A DNA stretch of 64,000 nucleotides from Pseudomonadota bacterium (GTDB lineage Bacteria > Pseudomonadota > Alphaproteobacteria > Rhodobacterales > Rhodobacteraceae), in the NCBI GenBank assembly GCA_018240425.1, contig JAFEFU010000046.1:52407-116406 (forward strand), written 5' to 3'. The position numbers and the translations under genes were made by a program. The notes beneath the pieces are model-generated. The model searched no databases and was not told the origin of the DNA. It saw nothing but the letters and a program-made list of their open reading frames with translations. Numbering within the stretch: position 1 is the stretch's first letter; each line of letters starts with the position of its first letter. This document shows positions 41,910 through 51,454 of this stretch, piece by piece.

Positions 41910-42887
41910 ATGATTCCCGGCATCGCATCGCGCAGGCGTTTTTCCGACCTGAGCGAGCAGGAGATCCTCGCCCTCGCGATTTCGTCCGAGGAGGATGATG
42001 CGCGCATCTACCGGACCTATGCCGACCAGCTGAAGCAGGCCTACCCGGCCTCGGCGGCACTGTTCGAGGCGATGGCGGCCGAGGAGGACACCCACCGCCG
42101 CTGGCTGATCGAGCGTCACCGGACGCGGTTCGGCGAGGTCATCCCCCTGATCCGGCGCGATCACGTGGCCGGCTTCTATGCGCGCCGGCCGGTCTGGCTG
42201 ATGCAGAACCTCGGGCTCGAGCGGATCCGTGCCGAGGCCGAGGCGATGGAGCGCGAGGCGGCAGACTTCTACACCCGGGCGGCGGCGCGCACCACGGACG
42301 CCGAGACCCGCAAGCTCTTGGGCGATCTGGCGGCGGCCGAGTCACGGCACGAGGCGAAGGCGGGTGATCTGGCCGAAGAGTATCTGGGCACCGGGGCGCG
42401 CGGCGAGGAGGACCGCGCCGCCCACCGCCAGTTCATCCTGACCTGGGTGCAGCCGGGGCTGGCGGGGCTGATGGACGGATCGGTGTCGACCCTGGCGCCG
42501 ATCTTCGCCACGGCCTTTGCCACCCATGACCCGCGGACGACGCTGCTGGTCGGGCTGGCGGCCTCGGTCGGGGCCGGCATCTCGATGGGCTTTACCGAGG
42601 CCGCGCATGACGACGGCGTCCTGTCGGGGCGCGGCTCGCCGGTCAAGCGCGGGCTGGCCTCGGGGCTGATGACGGCGGCGGGCGGGCTGGGCCACGCGCT
42701 GCCCTACCTGATTTCCGATTTCTGGACAGCGACGGCTTTGGCGATGGCGGTGGTCTTCGTCGAACTGTGGGCGATCGCCTGGATTCAGAACCGCTACATG
42801 GAAACGCCGTTCCTGCGCGCGGCCTTCCAGGTGGTGCTGGGCGGCGCGCTGGTCTTTGCCTCTGGCGTTCTGATTGGCGGCGGATGA
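41910..42887 (+). CDS. mbfA: MbfA iron exporter (rubrerythrin-VIT1 fusion)
   Basis: A 325-residue membrane-bound ferritin-like iron exporter protecting against iron and peroxide stress. The N-terminal ferritin-like/rubrerythrin diiron domain (about 10-155) has EEDDARIYRTYA, AAEEDTHRRWL and AAAESRHEAK ligand helices. The C-terminal part has a VIT1/Ccc1-like membrane domain (PGLAGLMDGSVSTLAPIFA, GAGISMGFTEA, final helices to VLIGGG). CGGAGG precedes ATG 41910. The Irr-type box just upstream fits iron-dependent derepression. Confidence 0.94.
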   Translation: MIPGIASRRRFSDLSEQEILALAISSEEDDARIYRTYADQLKQAYPASAALFEAMAAEEDTHRRWLIERHRTRFGEVIPLIRRDHVAGFYARRPVWLMQNLGLERIRAEAEAMEREAADFYTRAAARTTDAETRKLLGDLAAAESRHEAKAGDLAEEYLGTGARGEEDRAAHRQFILTWVQPGLAGLMDGSVSTLAPIFATAFATHDPRTTLLVGLAASVGAGISMGFTEAAHDDGVLSGRGSPVKRGLASGLMTAAGGLGHALPYLISDFWTATALAMAVVFVELWAIAWIQNRYMETPFLRAAFQVVLGGALVFASGVLIGGG

Positions 42888-42916
42888 GTTCGGGGCGGTT
42901 CGAGAAGGGAGCAGGC

Positions 42917-43612
42917 ATGTATTTCCGCGACAAGGTATCCTATCAGCCGCTGCCGCTGCCCCACCGGGTGCGGCTGCCCGACGCCGAGGCGCTGGCCGCG
43001 GCCGGGGCCTTCCGCGACTATATGGCCCGCCGCCACACTGTGCGCGATTTCGCCCCCGATCCGGTGCCGCTGGCGGTGATCGAGGCCTGTGTTGCCGCCG
43101 CCGGAACCGCGCCGTCCGGGGCGAACCATCAGCCCTGGCACTTCGTGGCGATCTCGGACACGGCGATGAAGGCGCGGATTCGCGCCGCCGCCGAGGAAGA
43201 GGAACAGGCCTTCTACGCCGGCGGCGCCGGCGACGAATGGCTGAGGGCGCTCGAGCCGATCGGAACCGGGGTCTCGAAGCCGCATCTGGACGTGGCGCCC
43301 TGGCTGGTGGTGATCTTCGCGCAGCGCTACGGCACGACCCGCGACGGCCAGCGCTACAAGAATTACTATGTGCCCGAAAGCGTCGGCATCGCCACCGGGT
43401 TCCTGATCGCGGCGCTGCATCACGCGGGGCTGACCGCCCTGACCCATACGCCCAATCCGATGAAGTTCCTGAACGGGCTGTGCGGCCGGCCCGACAGCGA
43501 GAAGCCGGTGATGATCCTCGCGGTGGGCCATCCGGCGGCCGAGGCAACGGTGCCCGCCGTGGCCAAGCTGAAAAAACCGCTGGACGAGATCCTGACCGTC
43601 CGGCAGCCCTGA
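42917..43612 (+). CDS. Nitroreductase family protein
   Basis: A 231-residue FMN-dependent oxidoreductase (nitroreductase superfamily, close in look to the BluB/iodotyrosine deiodinase-like groups). FMN contacts are RRHTVRDFAPDPVPL near 38, AAAGTAPSGANHQPWHFV near 66 and a C-terminal LAVGHPAAEA. The physiological substrate cannot be inferred. ATG 42917 has GGGAG at good spacing; ATG 42884, overlapping the mbfA stop (ATGA) and adding 11 residues, is an alternative start. Confidence 0.88.
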   Translation: MYFRDKVSYQPLPLPHRVRLPDAEALAAAGAFRDYMARRHTVRDFAPDPVPLAVIEACVAAAGTAPSGANHQPWHFVAISDTAMKARIRAAAEEEEQAFYAGGAGDEWLRALEPIGTGVSKPHLDVAPWLVVIFAQRYGTTRDGQRYKNYYVPESVGIATGFLIAALHHAGLTALTHTPNPMKFLNGLCGRPDSEKPVMILAVGHPAAEATVPAVAKLKKPLDEILTVRQP

Positions 43613-43675
43613 TCGGCCATTGCCCATCCCGGCCGCTTGCGGCAGGGTGCGCGCCGCAAGGACGGAGGCGCGGCC

Positions 43676-44509
43676 ATGAAGACCATTTCGGAAAACAAGT
43701 GCTTCGGCGGGGTGCAGGGGGTCTATTCCCATGCCTCCGAGGTCTGCGGCTGCGACATGACCTTCGGCCTGTTCCTGCCGCGCGAGGCGGCGGAAGAGCC
43801 GGTGCCGGTTCTCTGGTATCTGTCCGGCCTGACCTGCACCCACGAGAACGCGATGATCAAGGCCGGCGCCCAGGCCTGGGCCGCCGATCACGCGGTGGCG
43901 CTGGTCTTTCCCGACACCTCGCCGCGCGGCGAGGGCGTTGCGGACGACGCGGCCTATGATCTGGGCCAGGGCGCGGGCTTCTACGTCAACGCCACCGAGG
44001 CGCCCTGGGCCGCGCATTACCGGATGTGGGACTATGTGGCCGAAGAACTGCCGGCGCTGGTGACCGCGACCTTCGCCATTGATGACGAGCGCCAGTCGAT
44101 CACCGGCCATTCGATGGGCGGCCACGGGGCGCTGACACTCGCCATGCGGCTGCCGGGGCGGTTCCGCTCGGTCTCGGCCTTCGCGCCGATCGCCAGTCCC
44201 ACGGCCTCGGACTGGGGGCGCAAGCAGTTCGCCGCCTATCTCGGCAAGGACGAGGCCGCCTGGGCGGCCCATGATGCCAGCCTGCTGATGCGGCGGCTGG
44301 GGTTCGACGGGCCGGTGCTGGTCGATCAGGGTTCCAAGGACCAGTTCCTTGACCTTCTGAAGCCCGAAGCCCTGGCCCACGCGATGATGGAGCGGCGGCA
44401 GAATGGCCAGGTGCGGATGCAGCCCGGCTATGACCACAGCTATTTCTTCGTCTCGACCTTCATGGCCGACCACGTCGCGTTCCACGCCGAAGCGCTGTAT
44501 CGGGACTGA
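43676..44509 (+). CDS. fghA: S-formylglutathione hydrolase
   Basis: Hydrolyses S-formylglutathione to formate and glutathione, completing the glutathione-dependent formaldehyde oxidation started by AdhI. A 277-residue esterase D family protein of normal length with LWYLSGLTCTHEN near 44, the nucleophile elbow GHSMGGHGAL near 146 and the catalytic His in YDHSYFF near 256. GGAGGCGCGG precedes ATG 43676. sthA follows after 5 bases, so they are probably co-transcribed. Confidence 0.95.
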   Translation: MKTISENKCFGGVQGVYSHASEVCGCDMTFGLFLPREAAEEPVPVLWYLSGLTCTHENAMIKAGAQAWAADHAVALVFPDTSPRGEGVADDAAYDLGQGAGFYVNATEAPWAAHYRMWDYVAEELPALVTATFAIDDERQSITGHSMGGHGALTLAMRLPGRFRSVSAFAPIASPTASDWGRKQFAAYLGKDEAAWAAHDASLLMRRLGFDGPVLVDQGSKDQFLDLLKPEALAHAMMERRQNGQVRMQPGYDHSYFFVSTFMADHVAFHAEALYRD

Positions 44510-44514
44510 TCGGG

Positions 44515-45942
44515 ATGAGCCACTATGACCTGATCGTGATCGGCAGCGGGCCGGCCGGGCGTGCCGCCGCCATCCAGGCCGGCAAGCTGAAGCGCAAGGT
44601 CCTGGTCATCGACCGCAAGGACCGGCTGGGGGGCGTGTCGGTCCATACCGGCACCATCCCGTCCAAGACCCTGCGCGAGACGGTGCTGAACCTCTCCGGC
44701 TGGCGCGAGCGGTCGTTCTATGGCCGGTCCTACCGGGTGAAGGACGACATCCATGCCGGCGACCTGAAGGCGCGGCTGAACAAGACGCTCGACTACGAGG
44801 TCGATGTTCTCGAACACCAGTTCAACCGCAACCATGTGGCGACGCTGATGGGCAGCGCGCGGTTCGTCGATCCGCACCGGATCGAGGTGGCGACCCACGC
44901 CGGAGAGACGGTGCACATCACCTCGGACCGCTTCCTGATCGCGACCGGCACCCGCACCCACCGGCCCGAGGACGTGCCCTTCAACGGCTCGACCGTGGTG
45001 GACAGCGACGAATTCCTCGAACTTGCCCGCATCCCGCGCAGCCTGGTGGTGGTGGGGGCCGGGGTCATCGGGGTCGAATATGCGACGATGTTCACCGCGC
45101 TTGACGTGCGCGTGACGCTGATCGAGCCGCGCGACAGTTTCCTTGATTTCATCGACCGCCAGACGATCGGCGAATTCACCCACCAGATCCGCGAGAACGG
45201 CCTGGACCTGCGGCTGGGCTCGGCGATCGCGAAGATCGAGGACGAGGGCACCCATATCGAGGTCAGCCTTGCCAACGGCCGGCATGTGCGTGCCGAGATG
45301 CTTCTTTACGCCGCCGGGCGGATGGGGGCGACGCGCCACCTGAACCTGGCGGCGGTGGGGCTGGCGGCCGACAGCCGCGACCGGCTGGAGGTGGACCGCA
45401 AGACCTATCAGACCAGGGTGCCGCACATCTATGCGGCGGGCGACGTGATCGGGCATCCGTCGCTGGCCTCGACCGCGTTGCAGCAGGGGCGGGTCGCGGC
45501 CTGCCATGCGCTCGAGACGCCGACCCTGCCGGAAAGCCCCTGGTACCCCTACGGCATCTATTCGGTGCCCGAGATCTCGACCTGCGGCATGTCCGAGGAA
45601 GAGGCCCAGGGCCGCGGCATTCCCTACGAGGTCGGCATCGCGCGGTTCCGCGAAACCTCGCGCGGGCATATCATGGGGCTGGAACAGGGCCTGCTGAAGA
45701 TGCTGGTCAGCCTCAAGACCCGGCGGCTTCTCGGGGTGCAGATCGTCGGAGAAGGGGCGACGGAACTGATCCACATCGCCCAGGCGGTGCTGAACCTGAA
45801 GGGGACGGTGGATTATTTCGTCGAGAATTCCTTCAACTATCCGACGCTGGCCGAAGCCTACAAGATCGCCGGCCTCAACGCCTTCAACCGGATGCCGATC
45901 CCTGAGGAATACAAGGTCCGGCGCAAGGCCGAGGGGGCATGA
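44515..45942 (+). CDS. sthA: Soluble pyridine nucleotide transhydrogenase
   Basis: A 475-residue FAD flavoprotein that balances NADPH and NADH in the cytoplasm. FAD motif [10 protein letters not shown] at 9-18, second nucleotide motif [10 protein letters not shown] near 178, and [13 protein letters not shown] near 304. The site that holds the redox Cys pair in lipoamide dehydrogenases reads [13 protein letters not shown] without cysteines, which is the diagnostic feature of SthA/UdhA. It follows fghA closely and its TGA overlaps the next ATG. Confidence 0.94.
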   Translation: MSHYDLIVIGSGPAGRAAAIQAGKLKRKVLVIDRKDRLGGVSVHTGTIPSKTLRETVLNLSGWRERSFYGRSYRVKDDIHAGDLKARLNKTLDYEVDVLEHQFNRNHVATLMGSARFVDPHRIEVATHAGETVHITSDRFLIATGTRTHRPEDVPFNGSTVVDSDEFLELARIPRSLVVVGAGVIGVEYATMFTALDVRVTLIEPRDSFLDFIDRQTIGEFTHQIRENGLDLRLGSAIAKIEDEGTHIEVSLANGRHVRAEMLLYAAGRMGATRHLNLAAVGLAADSRDRLEVDRKTYQTRVPHIYAAGDVIGHPSLASTALQQGRVAACHALETPTLPESPWYPYGIYSVPEISTCGMSEEEAQGRGIPYEVGIARFRETSRGHIMGLEQGLLKMLVSLKTRRLLGVQIVGEGATELIHIAQAVLNLKGTVDYFVENSFNYPTLAEAYKIAGLNAFNRMPIPEEYKVRRKAEGA

Positions 45943-46394
45943 GCCTTTACGTCGACGCCGATGCCTGCCCGGTCCGGGACGAGTGCCTGCGGGTGGCCGA
46001 GAGGCAGGGGGCCAGGGTCTATCTCGTCTGCAACGGCGGCATCCGCCCGGTCGCCCATCCCCTGGTCGAGATGGTCTATGTCGCCGAGGGCCCCGACGCC
46101 GCCGACCGCTGGATCGCCGGGCAGGCGGTCGCGGGCGACGTGGTGGTGACCGCCGACATCCCGCTTGCGGCGAAATGCGTGGCGGCGGGGGCCAGGGTGG
46201 TCAAGCCGAATGGCGAGGCGCTGACACCGGCCAACATCGGCAACGCCCTCGCCGCGCGCGACCTGATGGCCGACCTGCGCGCCGCCGACCCTTTCCGCCC
46301 CGGCGGCGGCCGGGGATTTTCGCGCGCCGACCGCTCGCGCTTCCTTGACGCGCTGGAGCGGGTGATGCGGGAGGCGCAGCGGATCACGCGATAG
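45939..46394 (+). CDS. YaiI/YqxD family protein (UPF0178)
   Basis: A 151-residue protein with the PIN-like family start [15 protein letters not shown], then [13 protein letters not shown] and a C-terminal [17 protein letters not shown]. No firm biochemical role is known for the family. ATG 45939 overlaps the sthA stop (ATGA). It is the last high-GC gene before the low-GC islet. Confidence 0.92.
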   Translation: MSLYVDADACPVRDECLRVAERQGARVYLVCNGGIRPVAHPLVEMVYVAEGPDAADRWIAGQAVAGDVVVTADIPLAAKCVAAGARVVKPNGEALTPANIGNALAARDLMADLRAADPFRPGGGRGFSRADRSRFLDALERVMREAQRITR

Positions 46395-46452
46395 GGATTG
46401 CTAATGACTTGAACAGATTTATCTTCATCGGACGGGCTACGGGGAACTGGGA

Positions 46453-47448
46453 ATGTCAAACAATATTGAGCGTTGGGCTCAGCGACTCGGCCTGTCCGTA
46501 GCCAGAACAGGCCGTTCCCTTGCGCATACAATAAGCAAAATGCGGACCGGTCGGTCGGCTGAATATTTGGAGCGCGAACTCGGTCGCGACGCAGTTGCAT
46601 TGCTACGAACACTTGCCGATACGACCTCCGGCTTTGTCGACCGGGCCACCACTGAGGTGGGTGAAAGACTCGGTCCGCGCGGCAAGTTCAGCGCCGGCGG
46701 TGGCGCAACGGGTGTTGCTGTCGGCTGGATACTTGGAGGCGGTGCCATAGGCGTGGTTGGCCTTGGCATGGCCATAGGCATTCCCGTGGTACTCGTTACC
46801 GGCATCCTTGGGGCCGTCATTGCCGATTTCGGCTATCGCGACTTGCTGCCGTTAATTCAACAGTGGAAAGCGACTGCCGACCGAGCTGGTCGAGTGAGGG
46901 AGATCGTCGGTCTGTTTCCAACGCGAAGGGCCGGAGTCAGTGTACTCGAAGGAAGTACAGCCCACCGAGACTATCTGCATTGTGCGATCAAACGTTCTGA
47001 AAAGTGGATCACTATACGGTCTGCGTTTCTATCCACCTACGCTGTCGATGCAGAATTCATTTCGTGGCTCGATGATGCTCTGCAGCGGGGCGTAGAAATT
47101 CTGATCGAGTTCGGTTATCAGTCCCTGCGTGAGACCGCGGAATATCGTCAGGATATGCAAGAAGCGATACGCCGACTGGCGGAACTCAGCGACGCGCACG
47201 CCAAGAACGGGGCTGGGCGTCTACGTCTCATAAAAACGCCGACACATATCAAAGAAGTTGCTATTGATGATCGAGAACTGGCGATCGGAAGTTTTAACTG
47301 GCTCATGAACTCGAGCGGCAAGCAAGAGTTGAATTCCAACAAGTCGGTGGTCATTGAGCATGCAGAGATGGCTGCAGCTGTGCGCCTTGCCGTCCATGAA
47401 GCGGCTGACAAGTTCTGGCGTGGGCAGAAATCTGGCCCGGCAATTTAG
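46453..47448 (+). CDS. Membrane protein with single-HKD phospholipase D-like domain (low-GC islet)
   Basis: A 331-residue protein I cannot place in a named family. Residues 1-75 are helical and charged. About 81-124 is a long glycine-rich hydrophobic stretch (GGGAIGVVGLGMAIGI) resembling a glycine-zipper membrane segment. The C-terminal half has one complete PLD motif: His265, Lys267 and Asp272 in THIKEVAID, with GSFN at 279-282 at exactly the expected spacing. Single-HKD proteins such as the Nuc nuclease work as dimers, so a membrane-tethered nuclease or lipase is plausible (inference). Codon use is clearly more AT-rich (AAA, ATA, TTA, GAA) than all neighbours, suggesting recent transfer. 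It stands alone between two ordinary genes. Confidence 0.8.
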   Translation: MSNNIERWAQRLGLSVARTGRSLAHTISKMRTGRSAEYLERELGRDAVALLRTLADTTSGFVDRATTEVGERLGPRGKFSAGGGATGVAVGWILGGGAIGVVGLGMAIGIPVVLVTGILGAVIADFGYRDLLPLIQQWKATADRAGRVREIVGLFPTRRAGVSVLEGSTAHRDYLHCAIKRSEKWITIRSAFLSTYAVDAEFISWLDDALQRGVEILIEFGYQSLRETAEYRQDMQEAIRRLAELSDAHAKNGAGRLRLIKTPTHIKEVAIDDRELAIGSFNWLMNSSGKQELNSNKSVVIEHAEMAAAVRLAVHEAADKFWRGQKSGPAI

Positions 47449-47544
47449 GTCGAACTCGCCTGTCGCTAAGATGGAGCTGCCGCCTTCCGACCCCGATGTC
47501 GCGCCGGCGACAGATTTCCGCCAGACGCCGGGGTCAGGTGCGCC

Positions 47545-48519
47545 ATGACCCTTGCCGCCGCGACCCCCGCCCATTCGCCCCTGAGAGGCATCCTGTTCGC
47601 CCTTGGCGGCGCGCTGATCCTGTCGGTCAACGATGTCTCGATCAAGTCGCTGTCGGGGAAATATGCGCTGCATCAGGTGATCCTGACCCGCGCCTTCATC
47701 TCGATCGCGCTGGTCCTGCTGGTCATCGCCTGGTCGGGCAGCGGGTTCCGCCAGCTTGTGACCCGCCGCCCGAAGGACCACCTGATCCGCGTCTCGATCG
47801 TGATGGTGTCGAACGTCACCTATTTCCTCGGGCTGGCGGCGATGCCGCTGGCCGATGCGGTGGCGACCGCCTTCATCGCGCCGATCTTCGTCACGCTTCT
47901 GTCCAGCGTCCTTCTGCACGAGCCCGTCGGCCCGCGCCGCTGGGCAGCGGTGGGGGTGGGGATGCTGGGGGTGCTGGTGATGCTGCGGCCCGGTGCGGGC
48001 GTGATCCATCCGGCGGCGATCCTCGTCCTGATCTCGGCCTTCTGCTACGCCTCGTCGCACATGATGACCCGGCGGATGCGCGACACGGAAAGTGCGATGA
48101 CGCTGAACTTCTTCGTCCAGATCGGCTTCATCCTGGTCAGCGCCTCGATGGGCCTGTGGGTGGGCGACGGCCATCTGTCGGGCTCGTCCGACCCCTCGCT
48201 CGCGTTTCTCTTCCGGCAATGGGTAGTGCCGCCGCCGGCGGACTGGCCGGCCTTCCTGGCAACCGGCATGGCGGTCGGCATCGGCGGGATGATGATGAGC
48301 CAGGCTTACCGGACCACCCAGGCGGCGCTGGTCGCGCCCTTCGAGTACGCCGGGATGCCGATGGCGATCTTCTGGGGGGCGGTGATCTTCAGTACCTGGC
48401 CCGACGCGGTCGGCTGGCTGGGGATTGCGCTCATCGTCGGGGCCGGGCTTTATACGCTCTGGCGGGAAACGGTTCGGAAAAAGGTGGATGACGTTGCGGC
48501 CCCAAGCGGTGATCTTTGA
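47545..48519 (+). CDS. DMT (EamA) family transporter
   Basis: A 324-residue inner-membrane protein with about ten hydrophobic helices in two EamA repeats, beginning LRGILFALGGALILSVNDV. The substrate cannot be told; EamA members export amino acids, nucleosides or amines. ATG 47545 is 96 bases after the low-GC gene. The HAD hydrolase gene begins inside its 3' end (32-base overlap). Confidence 0.9.
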   Translation: MTLAAATPAHSPLRGILFALGGALILSVNDVSIKSLSGKYALHQVILTRAFISIALVLLVIAWSGSGFRQLVTRRPKDHLIRVSIVMVSNVTYFLGLAAMPLADAVATAFIAPIFVTLLSSVLLHEPVGPRRWAAVGVGMLGVLVMLRPGAGVIHPAAILVLISAFCYASSHMMTRRMRDTESAMTLNFFVQIGFILVSASMGLWVGDGHLSGSSDPSLAFLFRQWVVPPPADWPAFLATGMAVGIGGMMMSQAYRTTQAALVAPFEYAGMPMAIFWGAVIFSTWPDAVGWLGIALIVGAGLYTLWRETVRKKVDDVAAPSGDL

Positions 48520-49117
48520 CATAGGCAACGTGCTGGCCGGCTGGCAGCCCGAGGCGTTCTATGACAGGGCGATCGGCCCCGAGGCGCGCCGGGCGCTGTT
48601 CGCCGAGGTCGATCTGCATGGAATGAACGAACTGATCGACGAGGGCGCCCCGTTTCGCGAGACGATCTATGACTGGGCCGGGCGCCACAGCCGGTGGACC
48701 GACGAGATCCGGCTCTGGCACGACCGCTGGACCGAGATCTTCAGTCCCTTGATCGACGGATCGATCCGGTTGCAGCGGGCGTTGAGGGCCAGGGGTGTTC
48801 CGGTCTTTGCCCTGACCAACTTCGGCACCCATTCCTTCGCCTTCGCCGAGCCGCTCTACCCGTTCCTGTCGGACTTTGACCGGCGCTACATCTCGGGGCG
48901 GATGGGGGTGATCAAGCCCGATCCGCGCATCTACGCGATGGTCGAGGAGGATTGCGGCCTGGCGCCCGAGGCGCTTCTCTTCACCGACGACCGGGCCGAG
49001 AACATTGCCGCCGCCGCGGCGCGCGGCTGGCAGACCCATCATTTCACCGGCCCCGACGGCCTGGCCGCGCGCCTGGTTGCCGAGGGGCTGCTTTCGGAGG
49101 CCGAGGCACTGGCATGA
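48488..49117 (+). CDS. HAD superfamily hydrolase (subfamily IA)
   Basis: A 209-residue cytoplasmic phosphatase-like or dehalogenase-like protein. HAD motif I is VIFDIGNVLAGW near residue 8, with motif II in FALTNFG, motif III Lys in GVIKPDPRIY, and motif IV LFTDDRAENI. The DxGN form of motif I resembles YihX-type sugar phosphatases. ATG 48488, preceded by AAGGTGG, is chosen over the longer frame that reads into the transporter gene. Its TGA overlaps the next ATG. Confidence 0.87.
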   Translation: MTLRPQAVIFDIGNVLAGWQPEAFYDRAIGPEARRALFAEVDLHGMNELIDEGAPFRETIYDWAGRHSRWTDEIRLWHDRWTEIFSPLIDGSIRLQRALRARGVPVFALTNFGTHSFAFAEPLYPFLSDFDRRYISGRMGVIKPDPRIYAMVEEDCGLAPEALLFTDDRAENIAAAAARGWQTHHFTGPDGLAARLVAEGLLSEAEALA

Positions 49118-50025
49118 CCCTGACCATCATCGGCCCAGAGGCCGAGGCGGAACTCGACTGGCTGGCCCTGACCGAGGCATTGGCCGCGGGCCATGCGCTG
49201 CCGCGCGCGGAAGTCGCCGACACGCTCTTGCGCCGCGGCGCCGACTCGCTCCTGACCCGCTCGGCCTGGATCGACGGGATGGGGATAGCGGTCAAGGCGG
49301 CGGCGGTGTTTCCCGGCAACGGGGCGGCGGGGCTTCCGGCGATCGGCGGCGCGGTCAATCTCTTGTCGGGCCGCGACGGCCGGCTCGAGGCGCTGGTGGA
49401 CTTCGCCCTGGTCACCAAGTGGAAGACCGCGGGCGATTCGCTTCTGGCGGCGCGGCGCCTTGCGCGCCCCGACGCCCGGCGCATCCTGATCGTCGGCGCC
49501 GGGGCGGTGGCGCGCTCGATGGCCGAGGCCTATGCCGCGGCCTTTCCAGGGGCGCGCCTTCATGTCTGGGCACGCAACCCCGACGCTGCCCGCGCCTATG
49601 CCGAGGCCACCGGGGCCACGCCCGAACCCGATCTTCAGGCGGCGGTGCGCCGGGCCGAAATCATCGCCACGACCACGATGGCGACCGAACCGGTGATCCG
49701 CGGCGCCTGGCTGTCGCCCGGCACCCACCTTGATCTGATCGGCGCCTACCGCCCCGACATGCGCGAGGCCGACAGCGACTGTTTCCGCCGGGCCCGGGTC
49801 TTCGTCGATGCCCGCGCCACGACGCTCCACCACATCGGCGAGCTGATGGCACCCCTTGCCGAAAGGGCGATCACCGAGGCCGACGTGATTGCCGACTTCT
49901 ACGACCTGCCCTCGGGCCGCTTCGCCCGCAGCACAGCCGACGAGATCACCCTGTGCAAGAACGGCGGCGGCGCGCACCTCGACCTGATGACGGCGCGCTA
50001 TATCCTCGGGGCGGCCGGGGCCTGA
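49114..50025 (+). CDS. Ornithine cyclodeaminase / mu-crystallin family protein
   Basis: A 303-residue NAD(P)-dependent enzyme of the ornithine cyclodeaminase/alanine dehydrogenase/ketimine reductase family. The substrate Lys is in GMGIAVKAAAVFP, with VTKWKTAGDSL, the nucleotide motif GAGAVARSMAEAY near 125, and HLDLIGAYRPDMRE near 204. The precise substrate is not clear. ATG 49114 overlaps the HAD gene stop (ATGA). Confidence 0.88.
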   Translation: MTLTIIGPEAEAELDWLALTEALAAGHALPRAEVADTLLRRGADSLLTRSAWIDGMGIAVKAAAVFPGNGAAGLPAIGGAVNLLSGRDGRLEALVDFALVTKWKTAGDSLLAARRLARPDARRILIVGAGAVARSMAEAYAAAFPGARLHVWARNPDAARAYAEATGATPEPDLQAAVRRAEIIATTTMATEPVIRGAWLSPGTHLDLIGAYRPDMREADSDCFRRARVFVDARATTLHHIGELMAPLAERAITEADVIADFYDLPSGRFARSTADEITLCKNGGGAHLDLMTARYILGAAGA

Positions 50026-50075
50026 CCCCGTTCGCTCGGGTCCAGGTATCCTTGGCGCGCGCGGGGGCAGACGGC

Positions 50076-51320
50076 CTATTCGGCGGGCACCGCGTCCAGG
50101 GTCCGGTCCTCGCGGATGGGCAGGTGGATCAGCGCCGAAAAGGCCCCGATGCCCACGCCGATCCACCAGACCGCGGTATAGCTGCCATAGGCGTCATACA
50201 TCCGCCCGCCCAGCCAGACGCCCAGGAAGCTGCCCAGCTGGTGGGACAGGAACACGATCCCGTAGAGCGTCCCCATGTAGCGCAGGCCGTAGATATGGGC
50301 GACAAGCCCCGAGGTCAGCGGCACCGTTGCCAGCCACAGCGCCCCCATCGCGACGGCAAAGACGATGACGGTCGTGGGCGTCATCGGCGTCAGGATAAAC
50401 CAGGCCGAAATCACGGTGCGGGCGGCATAGACGCCGGACAGGAGGTATTTCTTCGTATAGCGCTTGCCGAGCCAGCCTGCGGCGAGCGAACCGGCGACAT
50501 TGGCCAGCCCGATCAGCGAGATCGCCACGGCCCCCAGCGTCGAGGTCGAGGTGATGCCGAGCGCGGCCAGGCTGCCGTGCGGGTCGATCGCGCCGCAGAC
50601 CTCGGTGACGAAGGCAGGGAAATGGGCGGTGATGAAGGCCAGCTGGTAGCCGCAGGAAAAGAAGCCGAGGAAGATCATCGTGTAGGAGGGATCGCGGAAG
50701 GCGCGCGACAGGACCGCACCCATGCTTTCGTGCAGCTCGTGGCGGCTTGCCGGTTCCGGCGAGCGGATCATCGGCAGGACGAAGAGGACCGCGAGGATGG
50801 CCACGGAGAAGATCACGAACACCGTCTGCCAAGGGTAGTGGTCCAGAAGCGCCGCCGCCACCGGGGCGCCGATGACCTGCCCGGCCGATCCCGCCGCGGT
50901 GGTGATGCCAAGGGCCAGGGAGCGGTTCTCGGGGCTGGCGGCGCGGCCGACCACGGCAAGGATGACGCCGAAGCCGGTGCCGGCGATACCGAAGCCCACA
51001 AGGATTTCCAGAAGCTGATGCTGGAGCGGTGTCACCGCGAAGGATGACAGGAGAAGACCGGCAGCATAGGACAGGGCGCCGGCAACGATCGCGCGCCGGT
51101 CGCCGAACTTCTCGGCCAGCGCCCCGAAGATCGGCTGGCCGATGCCCCAGGCCAGGTTCTGGATGGCGATGGCCAGCGAGAAGTCGCTGCGGGGCCAGCC
51201 GAACTGGTGCGAGATCGGGATCTGGAACACGCCGAAGCTGGCGCGGATGGCGAATCCGGCCAGGATGATGAAGCAGCCGGCCATCAGGACCGGCGTGATG
51301 AGGGGGGCGCGCTGCTGCAT
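50076..51320 (-). CDS. MFS transporter
   Basis: A 414-residue major facilitator with twelve predicted helices. It has the loop 2-3 signature FGALAEKFGDRRAI near residues 64-77 and the YAAGLLLSSFAV helix. It looks like the OFA or monocarboxylate-type MFS carriers; substrate unknown. AGGAGACCACC precedes ATG 51320. Convergent with the cyclodeaminase-like gene and divergent from zapE with a 134-base gap. Confidence 0.92.
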   Translation of the reverse strand: MQQRAPLITPVLMAGCFIILAGFAIRASFGVFQIPISHQFGWPRSDFSLAIAIQNLAWGIGQPIFGALAEKFGDRRAIVAGALSYAAGLLLSSFAVTPLQHQLLEILVGFGIAGTGFGVILAVVGRAASPENRSLALGITTAAGSAGQVIGAPVAAALLDHYPWQTVFVIFSVAILAVLFVLPMIRSPEPASRHELHESMGAVLSRAFRDPSYTMIFLGFFSCGYQLAFITAHFPAFVTEVCGAIDPHGSLAALGITSTSTLGAVAISLIGLANVAGSLAAGWLGKRYTKKYLLSGVYAARTVISAWFILTPMTPTTVIVFAVAMGALWLATVPLTSGLVAHIYGLRYMGTLYGIVFLSHQLGSFLGVWLGGRMYDAYGSYTAVWWIGVGIGAFSALIHLPIREDRTLDAVPAE

Positions 51321-51454
51321 GGTGGTCTCCTGTCCGGCGCAGCTATGCGCGGGCGGAGGGCAAGGTCAAACCAAGAATTGTGATTGCCACAATCGCGCCC
51401 CGTCATCGGGCGTGGCAGGGTGACAGCGCGCGCCCGGCAGGCTATCCCCTGACC

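Noticed and set aside
46395..47544. Mobile element or att sites around the low-GC gene.
   Set aside because: I found no transposase, integrase, inverted ends or flanking direct repeats; only the composition suggests transfer.
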